Of a DNA stretch of 47,610 bases, positions 6,752 to 14,246 are shown one piece after another (the stretch's first letter is position 1; each line of letters begins with the position of its first letter). A model generated the notes under the pieces. The model saw nothing but the letters and a program-made list of their open reading frames with translations, had not been told where the DNA came from and did not search any database. The position numbers and the translations under genes are program-made. The stretch covers positions 1-47,610 of the forward strand of contig NZ_BSTS01000030.1 of assembly GCF_030269665.1 (NCBI RefSeq), written 5' to 3'. Origin of the DNA: Actinomycetospora sp. NBRC 106375. GTDB lineage: Bacteria; Actinomycetota; Actinomycetes; Mycobacteriales; Pseudonocardiaceae.

Positions 6752-7822
6752 GTGGATCTGCCCGTCATGCCACCCGTCGCCCCCATGCTCGCGAAGGCCG
6801 TGCCCGAGATCCCCACCGGGCAGCGCTACGAGCCCAAGTGGGACGGGTTCCGCTCGGTGATCTTCCGCGACGGCGACGAGGTCGAGATCGGCAGCCGCAA
6901 CGAGCGGCCGATGACCCGCTACTTCCCCGAGCTGGTCGAGGCGTTCACCGCCGCGCTCCCGCCGCGGTGCGTCATCGACGGCGAGATCGTCGTCGTCGAC
7001 GCGGCGGGCACGGGCCTGGACTTCGAGGCGCTGCTCCAGCGGGTGCACCCCGCGGCGTCCCGGGTGCGCAAGCTCGCGGTCGAGACCCCGGCGCACTTCG
7101 TCGCGTTCGACCTGCTCGCCCTCGGCGACGACGACCTCACCGGGCGCCCCTTCACGGAGCGCCGCGAGCGGCTCGCGGAGGTCGTCGGGGGGCTCGAGCG
7201 TCCCGACGTCCACCTCACCCCGATGACCGAGGACGTCGACACCGCCCGGGACTGGTTCGAGCGCTTCGAGGGCGCGGGGCTCGACGGGCTGATCGCCAAG
7301 AAGGCGGACCTGACCTACCAGCCCGACAAGCGGGTCATGAGCAAGATCAAGCACGAGCGCACGGCCGACTGCGTCGTCGCCGGTTACCGCGTGCACAAGT
7401 CGGGGCCGGACGCCGTCGGCTCGCTCCTGCTGGGCCTGCACACCGAGGACGGGTCGCTGCAGAGCGTCGGCGTCATCGGCGCCTTCCCCATGAAGAAGCG
7501 CCAGGAGCTCTTCACCGAGCTGCAGCCGCTGGTGACCTCGTTCGAGGGCCACCCGTGGGCCTGGGCGGCGCAGGAGGAGGGCACCCGCACCCCCCGCGAG
7601 GCCGAGCACAGCCGGTGGAACGCCCAGAAGGACCTGTCGTTCGTCCCGCTGCGCCCGGAGCGCGTCGTGGAGGTGAAGTACGACCACATGGAGGGCGTGC
7701 GCTTCCGGCACACCGCGCAGTTCAAGCGGTGGCGGCCCGACCGCGACCCGGCGTCGTGCACGTTCGAGCAGCTGGAGCGCCCGGTGCTGTTCGACCTCGC
7801 GGAAGTGCTGACGGCGAGGTAG
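6752..7822 (+). CDS. ligC: ATP-dependent DNA ligase, LigC type
   Basis: 356 aa, matching the compact LigC family (nucleotidyltransferase domain plus OB-fold, no polymerase or nuclease domains). The adenylated lysine is K29 in EPKWDGFR. Other ligase motifs are SRNERPMTRYFPEL, VIDGEIVVVD, FVAFDLLALG and LIAKKADLTY with MSKIKHERTADC. The C-terminus (VEVKYDHMEGVRFRHTAQF, then FKRWRPDRDP) is the conserved LigC OB-fold end. LigC enzymes seal nicks and back up base-excision repair or Ku-dependent end joining. No ku gene is nearby. It stands alone, divergent from the hydrolase and followed after 100 bp by the membrane TIR-like gene. Confidence 0.93.
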   Translation: MDLPVMPPVAPMLAKAVPEIPTGQRYEPKWDGFRSVIFRDGDEVEIGSRNERPMTRYFPELVEAFTAALPPRCVIDGEIVVVDAAGTGLDFEALLQRVHPAASRVRKLAVETPAHFVAFDLLALGDDDLTGRPFTERRERLAEVVGGLERPDVHLTPMTEDVDTARDWFERFEGAGLDGLIAKKADLTYQPDKRVMSKIKHERTADCVVAGYRVHKSGPDAVGSLLLGLHTEDGSLQSVGVIGAFPMKKRQELFTELQPLVTSFEGHPWAWAAQEEGTRTPREAEHSRWNAQKDLSFVPLRPERVVEVKYDHMEGVRFRHTAQFKRWRPDRDPASCTFEQLERPVLFDLAEVLTAR

Positions 7823-7860
7823 CGCCCCTTTCGGCGGTTGCCGACGCGATCGTCTCCGGA

Positions 7861-7903
7861 AGAATCGGACTCCCGGGACCGCGTTCGCAGCATCGGCGAT
7901 TCT
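7861..7903. repeat. Inverted repeat upstream of the membrane TIR-like gene
   Basis: AGAATCG (7861-7867) and CGATTCT (7897-7903) are perfect 7-bp arms 29 nt apart in the 100-bp gap before the gene at 7923. It could be an operator pair or a leader hairpin; chance is not excluded. GGAGAAG lies just before the ATG at 7923. Confidence 0.3.
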
Positions 7904-7922
7904 GTGCACCGACGGAGAAGCC

Positions 7923-9707
7923 ATGGTCGCGTCGTGGACACCGCCGCGAACCGTGAGGCGCTACTGCGGCCTCGCCGTCGTGATTCTCGCGGTCTATCTC
8001 CTCGTCGCGAGCGGGTTGTTCCTCACCAAGGATTTCCCCGATTCCGGGCCGCTCGCCCCCGCCGGGCCGACGGCGTCGCGCGCGCTCGCGGGAGCGGCGA
8101 GCGCGGAGCAGGCGCTGGACATCTGCTTCCCCCGCCGGGCCACCGGGTTCGAGTACCGCGTCGTCCGGGGCGAGGTCGAGGGGCGGTGGTTCCACGCCTG
8201 CTACCAGATCGGTGGGGCCGGAACCCAGGTCGTGGTCCTCGACGACCAGGGCCGAGCGGTCAGCGACGAGCGACTCCTGAAAGCGGCCGGGGTGTGGCCG
8301 TACTTCGGTGTCGTGGCGAGCGGGCGCGGTCTCGCCCTCGGGTTCGGAGCGTGCCTCGTCCTGCTGGGTCTCGGGCATCTGTACTACCGCAGGCCGCGGC
8401 CAGGGCCACCGCTGCGGCGCCCGGACGGCAGGCCGACGTGGTGGGAGCGCCGGAGCGTCGCGTGGTCGCTGGTCTTCCTCCCGGTCGCGACCTGGATCTC
8501 GTTGCTCGCCACGCGGAGGATCTCCGGCGAGCGCAAGAAGAGGATCGTGCTCGACGCCGTGTTCGTCGTCGCCGTCACGGTCATCGCCTACCAGTTGCTG
8601 TTGTCGGTCGCGGGCGACCTCTGGGGCGGCCTGGTCTTCGGGCTGCTCTCCGTGACTCTCGTGTTCAGCACCGTCGGTGCTTCGTACTTCCTCGCACCTC
8701 CGACCTTCGACAGCCCGGACCTGCCGGCGCTCATGGGGTCGATCCGTCACCGAACCCCATGGCCGCCTCCGCTCCCTCCACCCGGCTCCACTCCCGCGGG
8801 GACGACGGCGTGGCGATCCGCGAGGGCCCGAATTCACTACAGTCGATTGGTTCGCGTACTGGCGATCATCGCTGCCGGTGTCTGCACGTTCTTCACCGTC
8901 CTGGTCGCCAATCTCCTGGTCTTCGCCCCGGGAGCACGGGGAACCGCGACCGCGACCGGCTTGGCGCTCCTGTTCGTGGCTCTGTACGGCATCTTCTTCG
9001 TCGTGCCAGGAGTGGTCGCGGCCTTGCTGGGAACGCCGCTCATCGTTCGCTGGCGCGATCCTGCACGTCTCCTCGTGCTCCGCCCCTTCCACCGCCCAGA
9101 GTCATCGCGGCCGCTGCGCGAGCTGGTCCGCCGCCACGTGTCCGGGTACGGACACACGTACACCCTGGCCGACGTCGCGATCCGGGTCCGCTGGTACATC
9201 CGGTTCCCCGTGCTGGTCGGCCAGCTCGGTGTGCTGTCCTTCCGACGGGGCGTGATCTCGAATCCGCGTCGGCTGGACAAGCTCCTGTCGTCGCTCGGTT
9301 CCTCGACGCGGCGGAACACGAACTGGATGGTCTCGCGGAGCAAGGTCTTCCCCGTCCGCTGCTCGGACGACATCTGGCAGGAGGCCGTCGTGCGGATGGT
9401 GGCCCGGTGCGACGTCGTCGTCGTCGACGTCACCGAGATGACCGGGAACCTCGCGTGGGAGCTCGGCCTGCTCCGCGCATCACGGCGTCTCGACGACTGT
9501 CTGCTCGTGGCGCTCCGGGGTCACGAGTTCCCGGCCGCCGCAGCCGTCAGCCGACAACTCGCCCACGAGGTCCGTGTCTGGGCCTTCGACCGTTCGGGAC
9601 AGCTGGAACGCAGCGATGGCTTCCACCGGGTCCTGACCGACCGGCTGCGTGTGGCACGAGCGAGGCCTGGATCCGACGGCGTTCGGTCCGCCGTCGCCGG
9701 GCAGTGA
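7923..9707 (+). CDS. Multi-pass membrane protein with TIR/NDT-like C-terminal domain
   Basis: 594 aa, function unknown. The first helix (about 14-34) is followed by an outside loop of about 95 residues with two Cys (ALDICF and WFHACY), then about six more helices between 130 and 365. The last 225 residues are soluble: LLVLRPFHRPESSRPLRELV, GYGHTYTLADVAIR, RRNTNWMVSRSKVFPV, and then DVVVVDVTEMTGNLAWELGL (about 495-515). This last motif, a beta-strand with Asp followed by N-x-x-x-E-L-G, resembles the active-site loop of nucleoside 2-deoxyribosyltransferases and related TIR-like domains. The resemblance is by motif only. Base use looks less GC-biased than its neighbours, suggesting later acquisition. 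ATG with GGAG 5 nt upstream; stop 9 bp from the convergent Gls24 operon. Confidence 0.75.
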   Translation: MVASWTPPRTVRRYCGLAVVILAVYLLVASGLFLTKDFPDSGPLAPAGPTASRALAGAASAEQALDICFPRRATGFEYRVVRGEVEGRWFHACYQIGGAGTQVVVLDDQGRAVSDERLLKAAGVWPYFGVVASGRGLALGFGACLVLLGLGHLYYRRPRPGPPLRRPDGRPTWWERRSVAWSLVFLPVATWISLLATRRISGERKKRIVLDAVFVVAVTVIAYQLLLSVAGDLWGGLVFGLLSVTLVFSTVGASYFLAPPTFDSPDLPALMGSIRHRTPWPPPLPPPGSTPAGTTAWRSARARIHYSRLVRVLAIIAAGVCTFFTVLVANLLVFAPGARGTATATGLALLFVALYGIFFVVPGVVAALLGTPLIVRWRDPARLLVLRPFHRPESSRPLRELVRRHVSGYGHTYTLADVAIRVRWYIRFPVLVGQLGVLSFRRGVISNPRRLDKLLSSLGSSTRRNTNWMVSRSKVFPVRCSDDIWQEAVVRMVARCDVVVVDVTEMTGNLAWELGLLRASRRLDDCLLVALRGHEFPAAAAVSRQLAHEVRVWAFDRSGQLERSDGFHRVLTDRLRVARARPGSDGVRSAVAGQ

Positions 9708-9716
9708 GAACGGACC

Positions 9717-10322
9717 TCACTCCACCCGCGCCGGCGTCGGCGCCGAGGTGGCGTCCAGCTCGAGGCGCACAGCGGTCGGCAGCGCGGACACCGAGAACGC
9801 CTCGCGGGCCCTGGCGAGCACCCGGCCGTCGAGGTCGGCCCACACGTCGCGGACGTCGGTGCCCTCGACGAGGGTCAGCGCGATCCGCAGCGCCGGGCGC
9901 TGGGGCGAGCCGACGAGACGGACCCGGGCCCGGCTGACGCCGTCGATCGCCTCCGCGTCGTGCCGTACGGCGTCGCAGATCGCGGAGTGCTCGACGGTCA
10001 GCCGCTCGCCGGGCAGCTCGGAGAGCGAGACGTCGGGGCGCGGCTCCGGGCGCAGTGACCGGACCGTCCACCAGATGCCGAGGACGAAGAGCACCACGCC
10101 GGCCGCGATCGCGATCCAGCGGGTGAGGTCGACGTGGGTCGACACCCAGGCCACGGCGATCGGGTCGATCAGCGGGCGCTGGGACCGGTAGGTGCCGAAC
10201 ACCCCGTAGCTGACCAGCAGGACGAGCACCGCGCCGGCGAGCAGCACGAGCCCGACGAGGGTGGTGAGCGTGCGGTCGCCGCCCGCGGAACGGGCGACGG
10301 CGGCACGCGAGCGGCGGCTCAC
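9717..10322 (-). CDS. AmaP-like membrane anchor of the Gls24 operon
   Basis: 201 aa. Two transmembrane helices, around residues 20-45 (LTTLVGLVLLAGAVLVLLVS) and 75-97 (WIAIAAGVVLFVLGIWW), bracket a short outside loop. The cytoplasmic C-terminal domain (110-195) contains ERLTVEHSAICDAVRHDAEA and VSRARVRLVGSPQRPALRIA, an Asp23/Gls24-like beta-alpha pattern. This is the arrangement of AmaP, which tethers Asp23 to the membrane in Firmicutes. The GTG overlaps the previous stop by 4 bp (GTGA). It is the last gene of a seven-gene operon. Confidence 0.75.
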   Translation of the reverse strand: MSRRSRAAVARSAGGDRTLTTLVGLVLLAGAVLVLLVSYGVFGTYRSQRPLIDPIAVAWVSTHVDLTRWIAIAAGVVLFVLGIWWTVRSLRPEPRPDVSLSELPGERLTVEHSAICDAVRHDAEAIDGVSRARVRLVGSPQRPALRIALTLVEGTDVRDVWADLDGRVLARAREAFSVSALPTAVRLELDATSAPTPARVE

Positions 10323-10852
10323 TTGACCCCCTTGGTGGTGGTGACCGACACCGCGACGCGCGGGCGCCGCGCGAGCGGCAGGCGGACGAGCATCTCCTCG
10401 ACCCGGTCCTTGACCGCCGTGCGGACCTCGCCGGCCGGGTCGAGCGTGGCCGCCTTGACGGTGACCCGCTTGGCCGAGGCCACCACCGAGGCCGAGACGA
10501 CCTCGTCGTGCGAGCGGACCTCGTGCCCGACGGCGCGGGCGAGCGAGCGGGGCGAGGTGGTGACGGTGACCTCGGGGACCGGGTCGGCGAGGAAGACGTC
10601 GTGGCGGCGGGCGGTGAGCCCGAGCAGCAGCACGAACAGCGCGACCACGCCGACGACGATCGCGACGGTGCGCACGGCACCCGACTGCCAGGTCAGGCCC
10701 TCGATCGTGGTCCGCCAGGACGTCCACGGCACGACGAGCGGGCTCGAGGTCGGCGCGACCCAGGCCGTCACGGTCTCGACCACGACGGCCAGGCCCACGA
10801 CGGCCAGCAGGAGGCCGAGCAGGGGGGCGAGCACGCGCAGGAGCAGGCGCAC
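10319..10852 (-). CDS. DUF6286-type membrane protein
   Basis: 177 aa. Two helices, about 5-30 (VLAPLLGLLLAVVGLAVVVE) and 60-82 (VRTVAIVVGVVALFVLLLGL), are separated by an outside loop with VPWTSWRTTIEGLTW. A basic cytoplasmic domain (85-177) with VKAATLDPAGEVRTAVKDRV follows. This matches the DUF6286 family regularly found in actinobacterial Asp23/Gls24 operons. GTG start 3 nt after the upstream stop; its own TGA overlaps the next GTG. Probably a second membrane partner of the Gls24 proteins. Confidence 0.75.
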   Translation of the reverse strand: MRLLLRVLAPLLGLLLAVVGLAVVVETVTAWVAPTSSPLVVPWTSWRTTIEGLTWQSGAVRTVAIVVGVVALFVLLLGLTARRHDVFLADPVPEVTVTTSPRSLARAVGHEVRSHDEVVSASVVASAKRVTVKAATLDPAGEVRTAVKDRVEEMLVRLPLARRPRVAVSVTTTKGVK

Positions 10853-10855
10853 TTC

Positions 10856-11374
10856 TCACTCCGTCCGGGAGGTGGGGGTCCGGCCCGACGACGCCGCGGC
10901 CCGGATCGACGGATCGGTGAGGGCGGAGACGCCGATGTCGAGCGAGCGGACCCGGTAGGGCGTGAGGGACTGGACGCGGTCGCGGACGTGGTCGCGGACG
11001 GCCGCGGCGCTGTCGGTGATCCGCGCCGGGTAGGCCAGCGGGACCTCCAGACGCAGGTCCACCTGCTCGCCGTAGCCCGAGACCCGGGCGCTCGCCCCGG
11101 ACTCGCCGAGGTCCAGACCGGCCAGGCGGCGCTGCGTGCGCACGGTGCCCGCGGTGTGATCGGCGGCGTACTCCGCGATCTTGCGGACGACCGAGAGCGC
11201 GACGTCGAGGCGCCCGCGCTCGGCGGCCTCGTCGTCACCCGGGACGTCCGGCACGCCCGGACCGCCCGCGACGTTCGGGACGGCCACCGGGGCCGTCACC
11301 GCCGTCGGCGAGGCGCCGCCGGCGGGCGGGGCGTCGTCGCCGTCCGGGCTCGGGGCGTCGGTCGGGGTGCTCAT
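10856..11374 (-). CDS. Asp23/Gls24 family envelope stress protein (third in operon)
   Basis: 172 aa. The N-terminal 60 residues are disordered (Pro/Ala/Gly/Val-rich). The Asp23/Gls24 domain covers about 65-155: LDVALSVVRKIAEYAADHT, RVSGYGEQVDLRLEVPLAYP, VRDHVRDRVQSLTPYRVRS. These soluble proteins form complexes at the cytoplasmic face of the membrane in envelope or alkaline stress. ATG at 11374 overlaps the TGA of the small membrane gene (ATGA). Confidence 0.8.
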   Translation of the reverse strand: MSTPTDAPSPDGDDAPPAGGASPTAVTAPVAVPNVAGGPGVPDVPGDDEAAERGRLDVALSVVRKIAEYAADHTAGTVRTQRRLAGLDLGESGASARVSGYGEQVDLRLEVPLAYPARITDSAAAVRDHVRDRVQSLTPYRVRSLDIGVSALTDPSIRAAASSGRTPTSRTE

Positions 11375-11550
11375 CGGTCGCGGCCGCGCCCGACGAACTG
11401 GTTGACGTCGAGCTCGCCGTCGAGCACGCGGCCCACGACGAAGCCCAGGACCCCCAGGACGAGGGCGATGAAGAAGCCCTGCAGGCCGCCGGCGGCGGCC
11501 GCCACACCCAGGATGAGGCCGACGAACATGCCGGCACGGGTGGCGCTCAT
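11371..11550 (-). CDS. Small two-helix membrane protein (DUF2273-like)
   Basis: 59 aa, nearly all hydrophobic: AGMFVGLILGVAAAAGGLQG and GFFIALVLGVLGFVVGRVLD, then the tail DVNQFVGRGRDR. Small proteins of this shape (DUF2273-like) are standard members of Gls24/Asp23 operons. The start at 11550 is fixed by a perfect GGAGGT (11563-11558) with 7-nt spacing; a longer ATG upstream would bury that site. It overlaps the next gene by 4 bp (ATGA). Confidence 0.8.
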   Translation of the reverse strand: MSATRAGMFVGLILGVAAAAGGLQGFFIALVLGVLGFVVGRVLDGELDVNQFVGRGRDR

Positions 11551-11598
11551 GACCACTACCTCCACGTTGTGGGCTCGCCCCGCGCCCTTGCGCGGGCC

Positions 11599-11609
11599 GA
11601 GAAGTTCTC
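11599..11609. promoter_or_regulatory. Short palindrome between operon genes
   Basis: GAGAAGTTCTC reads the same on both strands apart from its central base. It starts directly after the TAG of the J-domain-like gene, in the only real gap (59 bp) of the seven-gene operon. It may be a regulator site or part of an RNA-processing signal. Too short to be sure. Confidence 0.25.
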
Positions 11610-11879
11610 CTACTGCACGCGGGCGGACCCGCGACGGGGGTCGTACCGGCGCGCCAGGCGACGGCCGAAGCGGCCGAGCCGGGCGATCCGGCGGCCCGAC
11701 ACGGCGACGATCGGCGCGTCGAGGCGCGGGTCGTCGGGAGCCGGGCCCGGACGGGTGGCCGCCCGGTGGGCCTCCAGGCCCGCCCGGAAGGCGTCCGGGT
11801 CACCGCCGACATCTGGATGGTGCGCCCGGACGAAGGCCCGCAGCGCCGCCCGGGCGTCGGCGGCACCCGGCGCGCTCAC
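11610..11879 (-). CDS. Mini J-domain-like protein
   Basis: 89 aa. ALRAFVRAHHPDVGGDPDAF contains the HPD tripeptide (residues 21-23) followed by GGDP, as in the helix II-loop-helix III part of a J-domain. It lacks helix I, the Gly/Phe region and zinc fingers. The C-terminal half is very basic (GRRIARLGRFGRRLARRYDP). HPD contacts the Hsp70 ATPase in true J-proteins; whether this short version does so is unknown. GTG start overlaps the upstream TGA by 4 bp. Its place inside a Gls24 operon suggests a chaperone link to envelope stress. Confidence 0.65.
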   Translation of the reverse strand: MSAPGAADARAALRAFVRAHHPDVGGDPDAFRAGLEAHRAATRPGPAPDDPRLDAPIVAVSGRRIARLGRFGRRLARRYDPRRGSARVQ

Positions 11880-12259
11880 TGCGGCATCTCCAGGTCGACG
11901 ACGGTGACGTCGACCTGCCGGGCGCCGGACTGCGCGGCCACGATGCGCCGCAGCTCGGCGGCCGTCGCCGCGACCGGGGCGCCGTAGTGCAACACCACGG
12001 CGATCCGGTCGGGCTCGCCGCTCTCGCCCAGCACGATGCCGGGCAGGCGTCGTCCGGGCAGGTAGCTCGCGATCGTGCCGAACGGGCCGCCGGACAGCGC
12101 GGCCACCGCGGGGTGGGCGAGCACCGCCTCGGCGATCCGTTCGGGCAGCGGCCCGAGGCCCGGGGCCTCCGGCGAGGCGGGGCTGACCACGACGGAGCTC
12201 GGTCGAGCTCCGCTGCGCTCCGTCTCCCGCGGCCGCCCACCCGAGTGGTGCGTGCTCAC
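11876..12259 (-). CDS. Short Asp23/Gls24-like protein (second in operon)
   Basis: 127 aa. After a 30-residue disordered start it shows IAEAVLAHPAVAALSGGPFG, SYLPGRRLPGIVLGE and RIAVVLHYGAPVAATAAELR, ending VDVTVVDLEMPQ. This is the alternating pattern of the Asp23/Gls24 fold in a diverged form. GTG start overlaps the upstream TGA (GTGA). Codons 15-22 (TERSGARP) are encoded by a palindromic REP-like sequence (12194-12218) that recurs elsewhere in the window. Confidence 0.7.
   Translation of the reverse strand: MSTHHSGGRPRETERSGARPSSVVVSPASPEAPGLGPLPERIAEAVLAHPAVAALSGGPFGTIASYLPGRRLPGIVLGESGEPDRIAVVLHYGAPVAATAAELRRIVAAQSGARQVDVTVVDLEMPQ
12194..12218. repeat. REP-like palindromic element inside a Gls24-like gene
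   Basis: GGAGCTCG and CGAGCTCC (12194-12211) form perfect 8-bp arms around GT, followed by CGCTGCGC. On the minus strand, positions 12218-12200 read GCGCAGCGGAGCTCGACCG, a 19-nt sequence that recurs exactly at 33918-33936. Confidence 0.6.
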
Positions 12260-12765
12260 TCGACGCGCGTCGTGGGCTGCTGCTGCCCCGACGGCTCGCC
12301 GCCCTCGTCGTTGTCGTCGCCGGGCATGTGGATGTCGTTGACGGCGATGTTGACCTCGATGACCTCGAGACCGGTCATCTGCTCCACGGCGGCGATGACG
12401 TTGCGGCGCACGGCGCGGGCCAGCTCGACGATGCCGGCGCCGTACTCGACGACGATGTCGAGGTCGATGGCGGCCTGCTTCTCGCCGACCTCGACCTGGA
12501 CGCCGGCGGCCTGCGAGGTGCCGCTGCCGCCCGGGATGCGCTCGCGGATGGCGCCGAAGGCGCGCGAGACGCCCCCGCCCATCGAGTACACGCCGGAGAC
12601 GTCGCGGGCGGCGATCCCGGAGATCTTCTGGACGACGCCGGAGGCGATCGTGGTCTTGCCCTGCCCCGTGTCGTCGGCGAGGCGGGCCGGGGTGGCGCCC
12701 CCGGTCCGTCCGCTCGACACGGCTGCGGCCTCGGAGCCGGTGGCGGTGCTGGGGCTCTGCGTCAT
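12256..12765 (-). CDS. Asp23/Gls24 family envelope stress protein (first in operon)
   Basis: 169 aa, the most canonical member. TTIASGVVQKISGIAARDVS and VYSMGGGVSRAFGAIRERIP are followed by VQVEVGEKQAAIDLDIVVEY and VRRNVIAAVEQMTGLEVIEV, the Asp23/Gls24 hallmark order. A disordered acidic tail ends at TTRVE. The ATG at 12765 has AGGGAG 8 nt upstream. It heads the seven-gene operon running down to 9717, in which all but two junctions overlap by 4 bp. The 160 bp upstream should hold the promoter; no convincing stress-sigma promoter was found. Confidence 0.85.
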   Translation of the reverse strand: MTQSPSTATGSEAAAVSSGRTGGATPARLADDTGQGKTTIASGVVQKISGIAARDVSGVYSMGGGVSRAFGAIRERIPGGSGTSQAAGVQVEVGEKQAAIDLDIVVEYGAGIVELARAVRRNVIAAVEQMTGLEVIEVNIAVNDIHMPGDDNDEGGEPSGQQQPTTRVE

Positions 12766-12892
12766 GGTGGGCGCTCCCTGTGCGCTGGGTGCGGATCGAG
12801 TGTCGATGTCGGGTCGTTGCCGGGCCGGTGACCGTCCGCGGTTGCCGACCTCGTACCCGTGAGACACACCCGGCGCCGGAACGTCATGGACT

Positions 12893-12914
12893 CTCACTCG
12901 AAAGAAGGAGTGAG
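12893..12914 (-). terminator. Hairpin between the pyrimidine reductase gene and the Gls24 operon
   Basis: CTCACTC and GAGTGAG are perfect 7-bp arms around an 8-nt A/G loop. On the minus strand it begins 11 nt past the stop of the reductase gene and precedes the Gls24 operon. It has no T-run. Terminator is the simplest reading; an operator is possible. Confidence 0.45.
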
Positions 12915-12925
12915 CCCGGCCACGC

Positions 12926-13672
12926 TCAGCCGGGTGCGCGCCGGTACCGCAGCATCAGGCCGTCCTCGTGACCGACCACCGAGGCCAGCGTCAGCGAGCG
13001 GGGGACGGGCAGCGACGGCCCGGCGACGATCCGGTCGGCGCCGCCGCCGACCAGCTGCGGCGCGAGGCTCAGGCACAGCTCGTCGACGCGGTCGGCGGCC
13101 AGCAGGGAGCCGAACAGCGCCGGCCCGCCCTCGCAGAGCACCCGGCCGAGCCCGCGCTCGGCGAGCGCGGCGACGACCGCGCCGGCGTCGGTGGCCCCTG
13201 GGTCGGCCCCGCTGACGGCGACCACCTCGGCGCCGGTGCCCGCGAGCGCGCGGCGCGCGTCGTCGGCGGCCACCGCCGCGGTCAGCACCAGCGGCGGGAC
13301 GGCCGTGTCGGTGAAGAGGGCGGCCTCCGCGTCGAGAGCGCCGCGAGTGCTGACGACGGCGATCGGCGGCACGGGCGCCTGCCCGCGGGCGCGCCGGCGC
13401 TCCTCGCGCTCGGGGGTGGTGCGGGCGCCCCGATAGCCCTCGGCGCGCGCCGTGCCGGATCCGACGAGCACGACGTCGGCGAGCTCGCGCAGCAGCCCGA
13501 AGATCTCCTTGTCCCCGGGCGCCTGCAGGCCGCCGGAGACGCCCTCGACGGCCACCGCGCCGTCCGCGCTCGCGACGAAGTTGACGCGCACCCACGGGGC
13601 GGGGTGGGCGTAGAGGTCGGCGAGGGCGTCCCGGTCGAGCTCGTCGCCGTCGGCGGGCCAGACCAGCCTCAC
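12926..13672 (-). CDS. Pyrimidine reductase family protein (RibD C-terminal / DHFR-like)
   Basis: 248 aa. WVRVNFVASADGAVAVEGVS opens the RibD C-terminal fold. LRELADVVLVGSGTARAEGY is the NADPH-binding region, with PIAVVSTRGALD next and RVLCEGGPALFGSLLAADRV followed by DELCLSLAPQLVGGGADRIV at the end. There is no deaminase domain, so this is a stand-alone reductase like those of mycobacteria. The riboflavin step is possible but not certain. The GTG at 13672 overlaps the TGA of the DUF3072 gene by 4 bp. A hairpin follows its stop. Confidence 0.85.
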   Translation of the reverse strand: MRLVWPADGDELDRDALADLYAHPAPWVRVNFVASADGAVAVEGVSGGLQAPGDKEIFGLLRELADVVLVGSGTARAEGYRGARTTPEREERRRARGQAPVPPIAVVSTRGALDAEAALFTDTAVPPLVLTAAVAADDARRALAGTGAEVVAVSGADPGATDAGAVVAALAERGLGRVLCEGGPALFGSLLAADRVDELCLSLAPQLVGGGADRIVAGPSLPVPRSLTLASVVGHEDGLMLRYRRAPG

Positions 13673-14139
13673 CGCGACGTACCCGGCTCCGCTGCGCTGC
13701 GCGGGTGGCTTGCCTTCTGCCTCAGCTCCTCGATCGCCCGCGAGGCCTGCGACTTGTTCAGCCCGGTGGGGGGTTCCTCGCCCGCCTGCTGGGCCAGGGT
13801 CTCCAGGTAGCTCGCCTGCGGGCCGGTCATCGGCTCGTCGCCCGTGACCCACTCGTCGGTCGGGCGCTCCTGGCGGGAGAGGTCGGGGGAGCCCCCGGAC
13901 CCGTCGGTGTCGGCGGTGGAGACCGACCCCTGCAGGCGCTCGATCTCGTCGGAGGCCTGGGCCTTCGTCAGCCCGGTCGGCGGCTCCTCGCCGGCCTGGT
14001 GGGCGAGGGTCTCGAGGTAGCTCGCCTGGGGGCCGGTCATCGGCTCGTCGCCGGTGACCCAGGCGTCGTTGTCCTTGGCGGCGGGGGAGTCGTCGCCCGG
14101 GGTCTTGACGGCGTGGGGGTCGGGGGCCTGCTCGGTCAC
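13669..14139 (-). CDS. Tandem DUF3072 protein
   Basis: 156 aa containing two near-identical copies of the DUF3072 motif. Residues about 27-70 hold WVTGDEPMTGPQASYLETLA and EEPPTGLTKAQASDEIERLQ; residues about 96-140 hold the same with QQAGEEPPTGLNKSQASRAI. The N-terminus and the linker are acidic and disordered. Most DUF3072 proteins are short and carry one copy, so this looks like an internal duplication. Function is unknown. The GTG at 14139 has GAGGAG 8 nt upstream. It is translationally coupled to the reductase gene and divergent from gadB. Its 3' end (13686-13702) contains a REP-like sequence. Confidence 0.85.
   Translation of the reverse strand: MTEQAPDPHAVKTPGDDSPAAKDNDAWVTGDEPMTGPQASYLETLAHQAGEEPPTGLTKAQASDEIERLQGSVSTADTDGSGGSPDLSRQERPTDEWVTGDEPMTGPQASYLETLAQQAGEEPPTGLNKSQASRAIEELRQKASHPRSAAEPGTSR
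13686..13702. repeat. REP-like element at the 3' end of the DUF3072 gene
   Basis: On the minus strand this reads as a GCGCAGCGCAGCGGAGC-type sequence, the same core as at 33914-33936 and related to 12206-12218. It lies in the last codons before the overlap with the reductase gene. Edges are approximate by a few bases. Confidence 0.45.
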
Positions 14140-14232
14140 GGGGATCGCTCCTCGGGGTCGGGGGTGTCGAACATCCGTTCGATCCGGCGGCGGGTTACCC
14201 CGTGTCGGCCCGGGGACACCTCCGGGCCCCGC

Positions 14233-14238
14233 TAGGTT
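14233..14238 (+). promoter_or_regulatory. -10 element of gadB
   Basis: TAGGTT, 8 nt before the ATG at 14247, again suggesting a leaderless or nearly leaderless mRNA. Confidence 0.4.
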
Positions 14239-14246
14239 CGGTGACC

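Noticed and set aside
12853..12858. GGGTAC on the minus strand upstream of the Gls24 operon, considered as a stress-sigma (SigB/SigF) -10 element
   Set aside because: No GTTT-like partner at 14-16 nt. The nearest GTTC is about 20 nt away.
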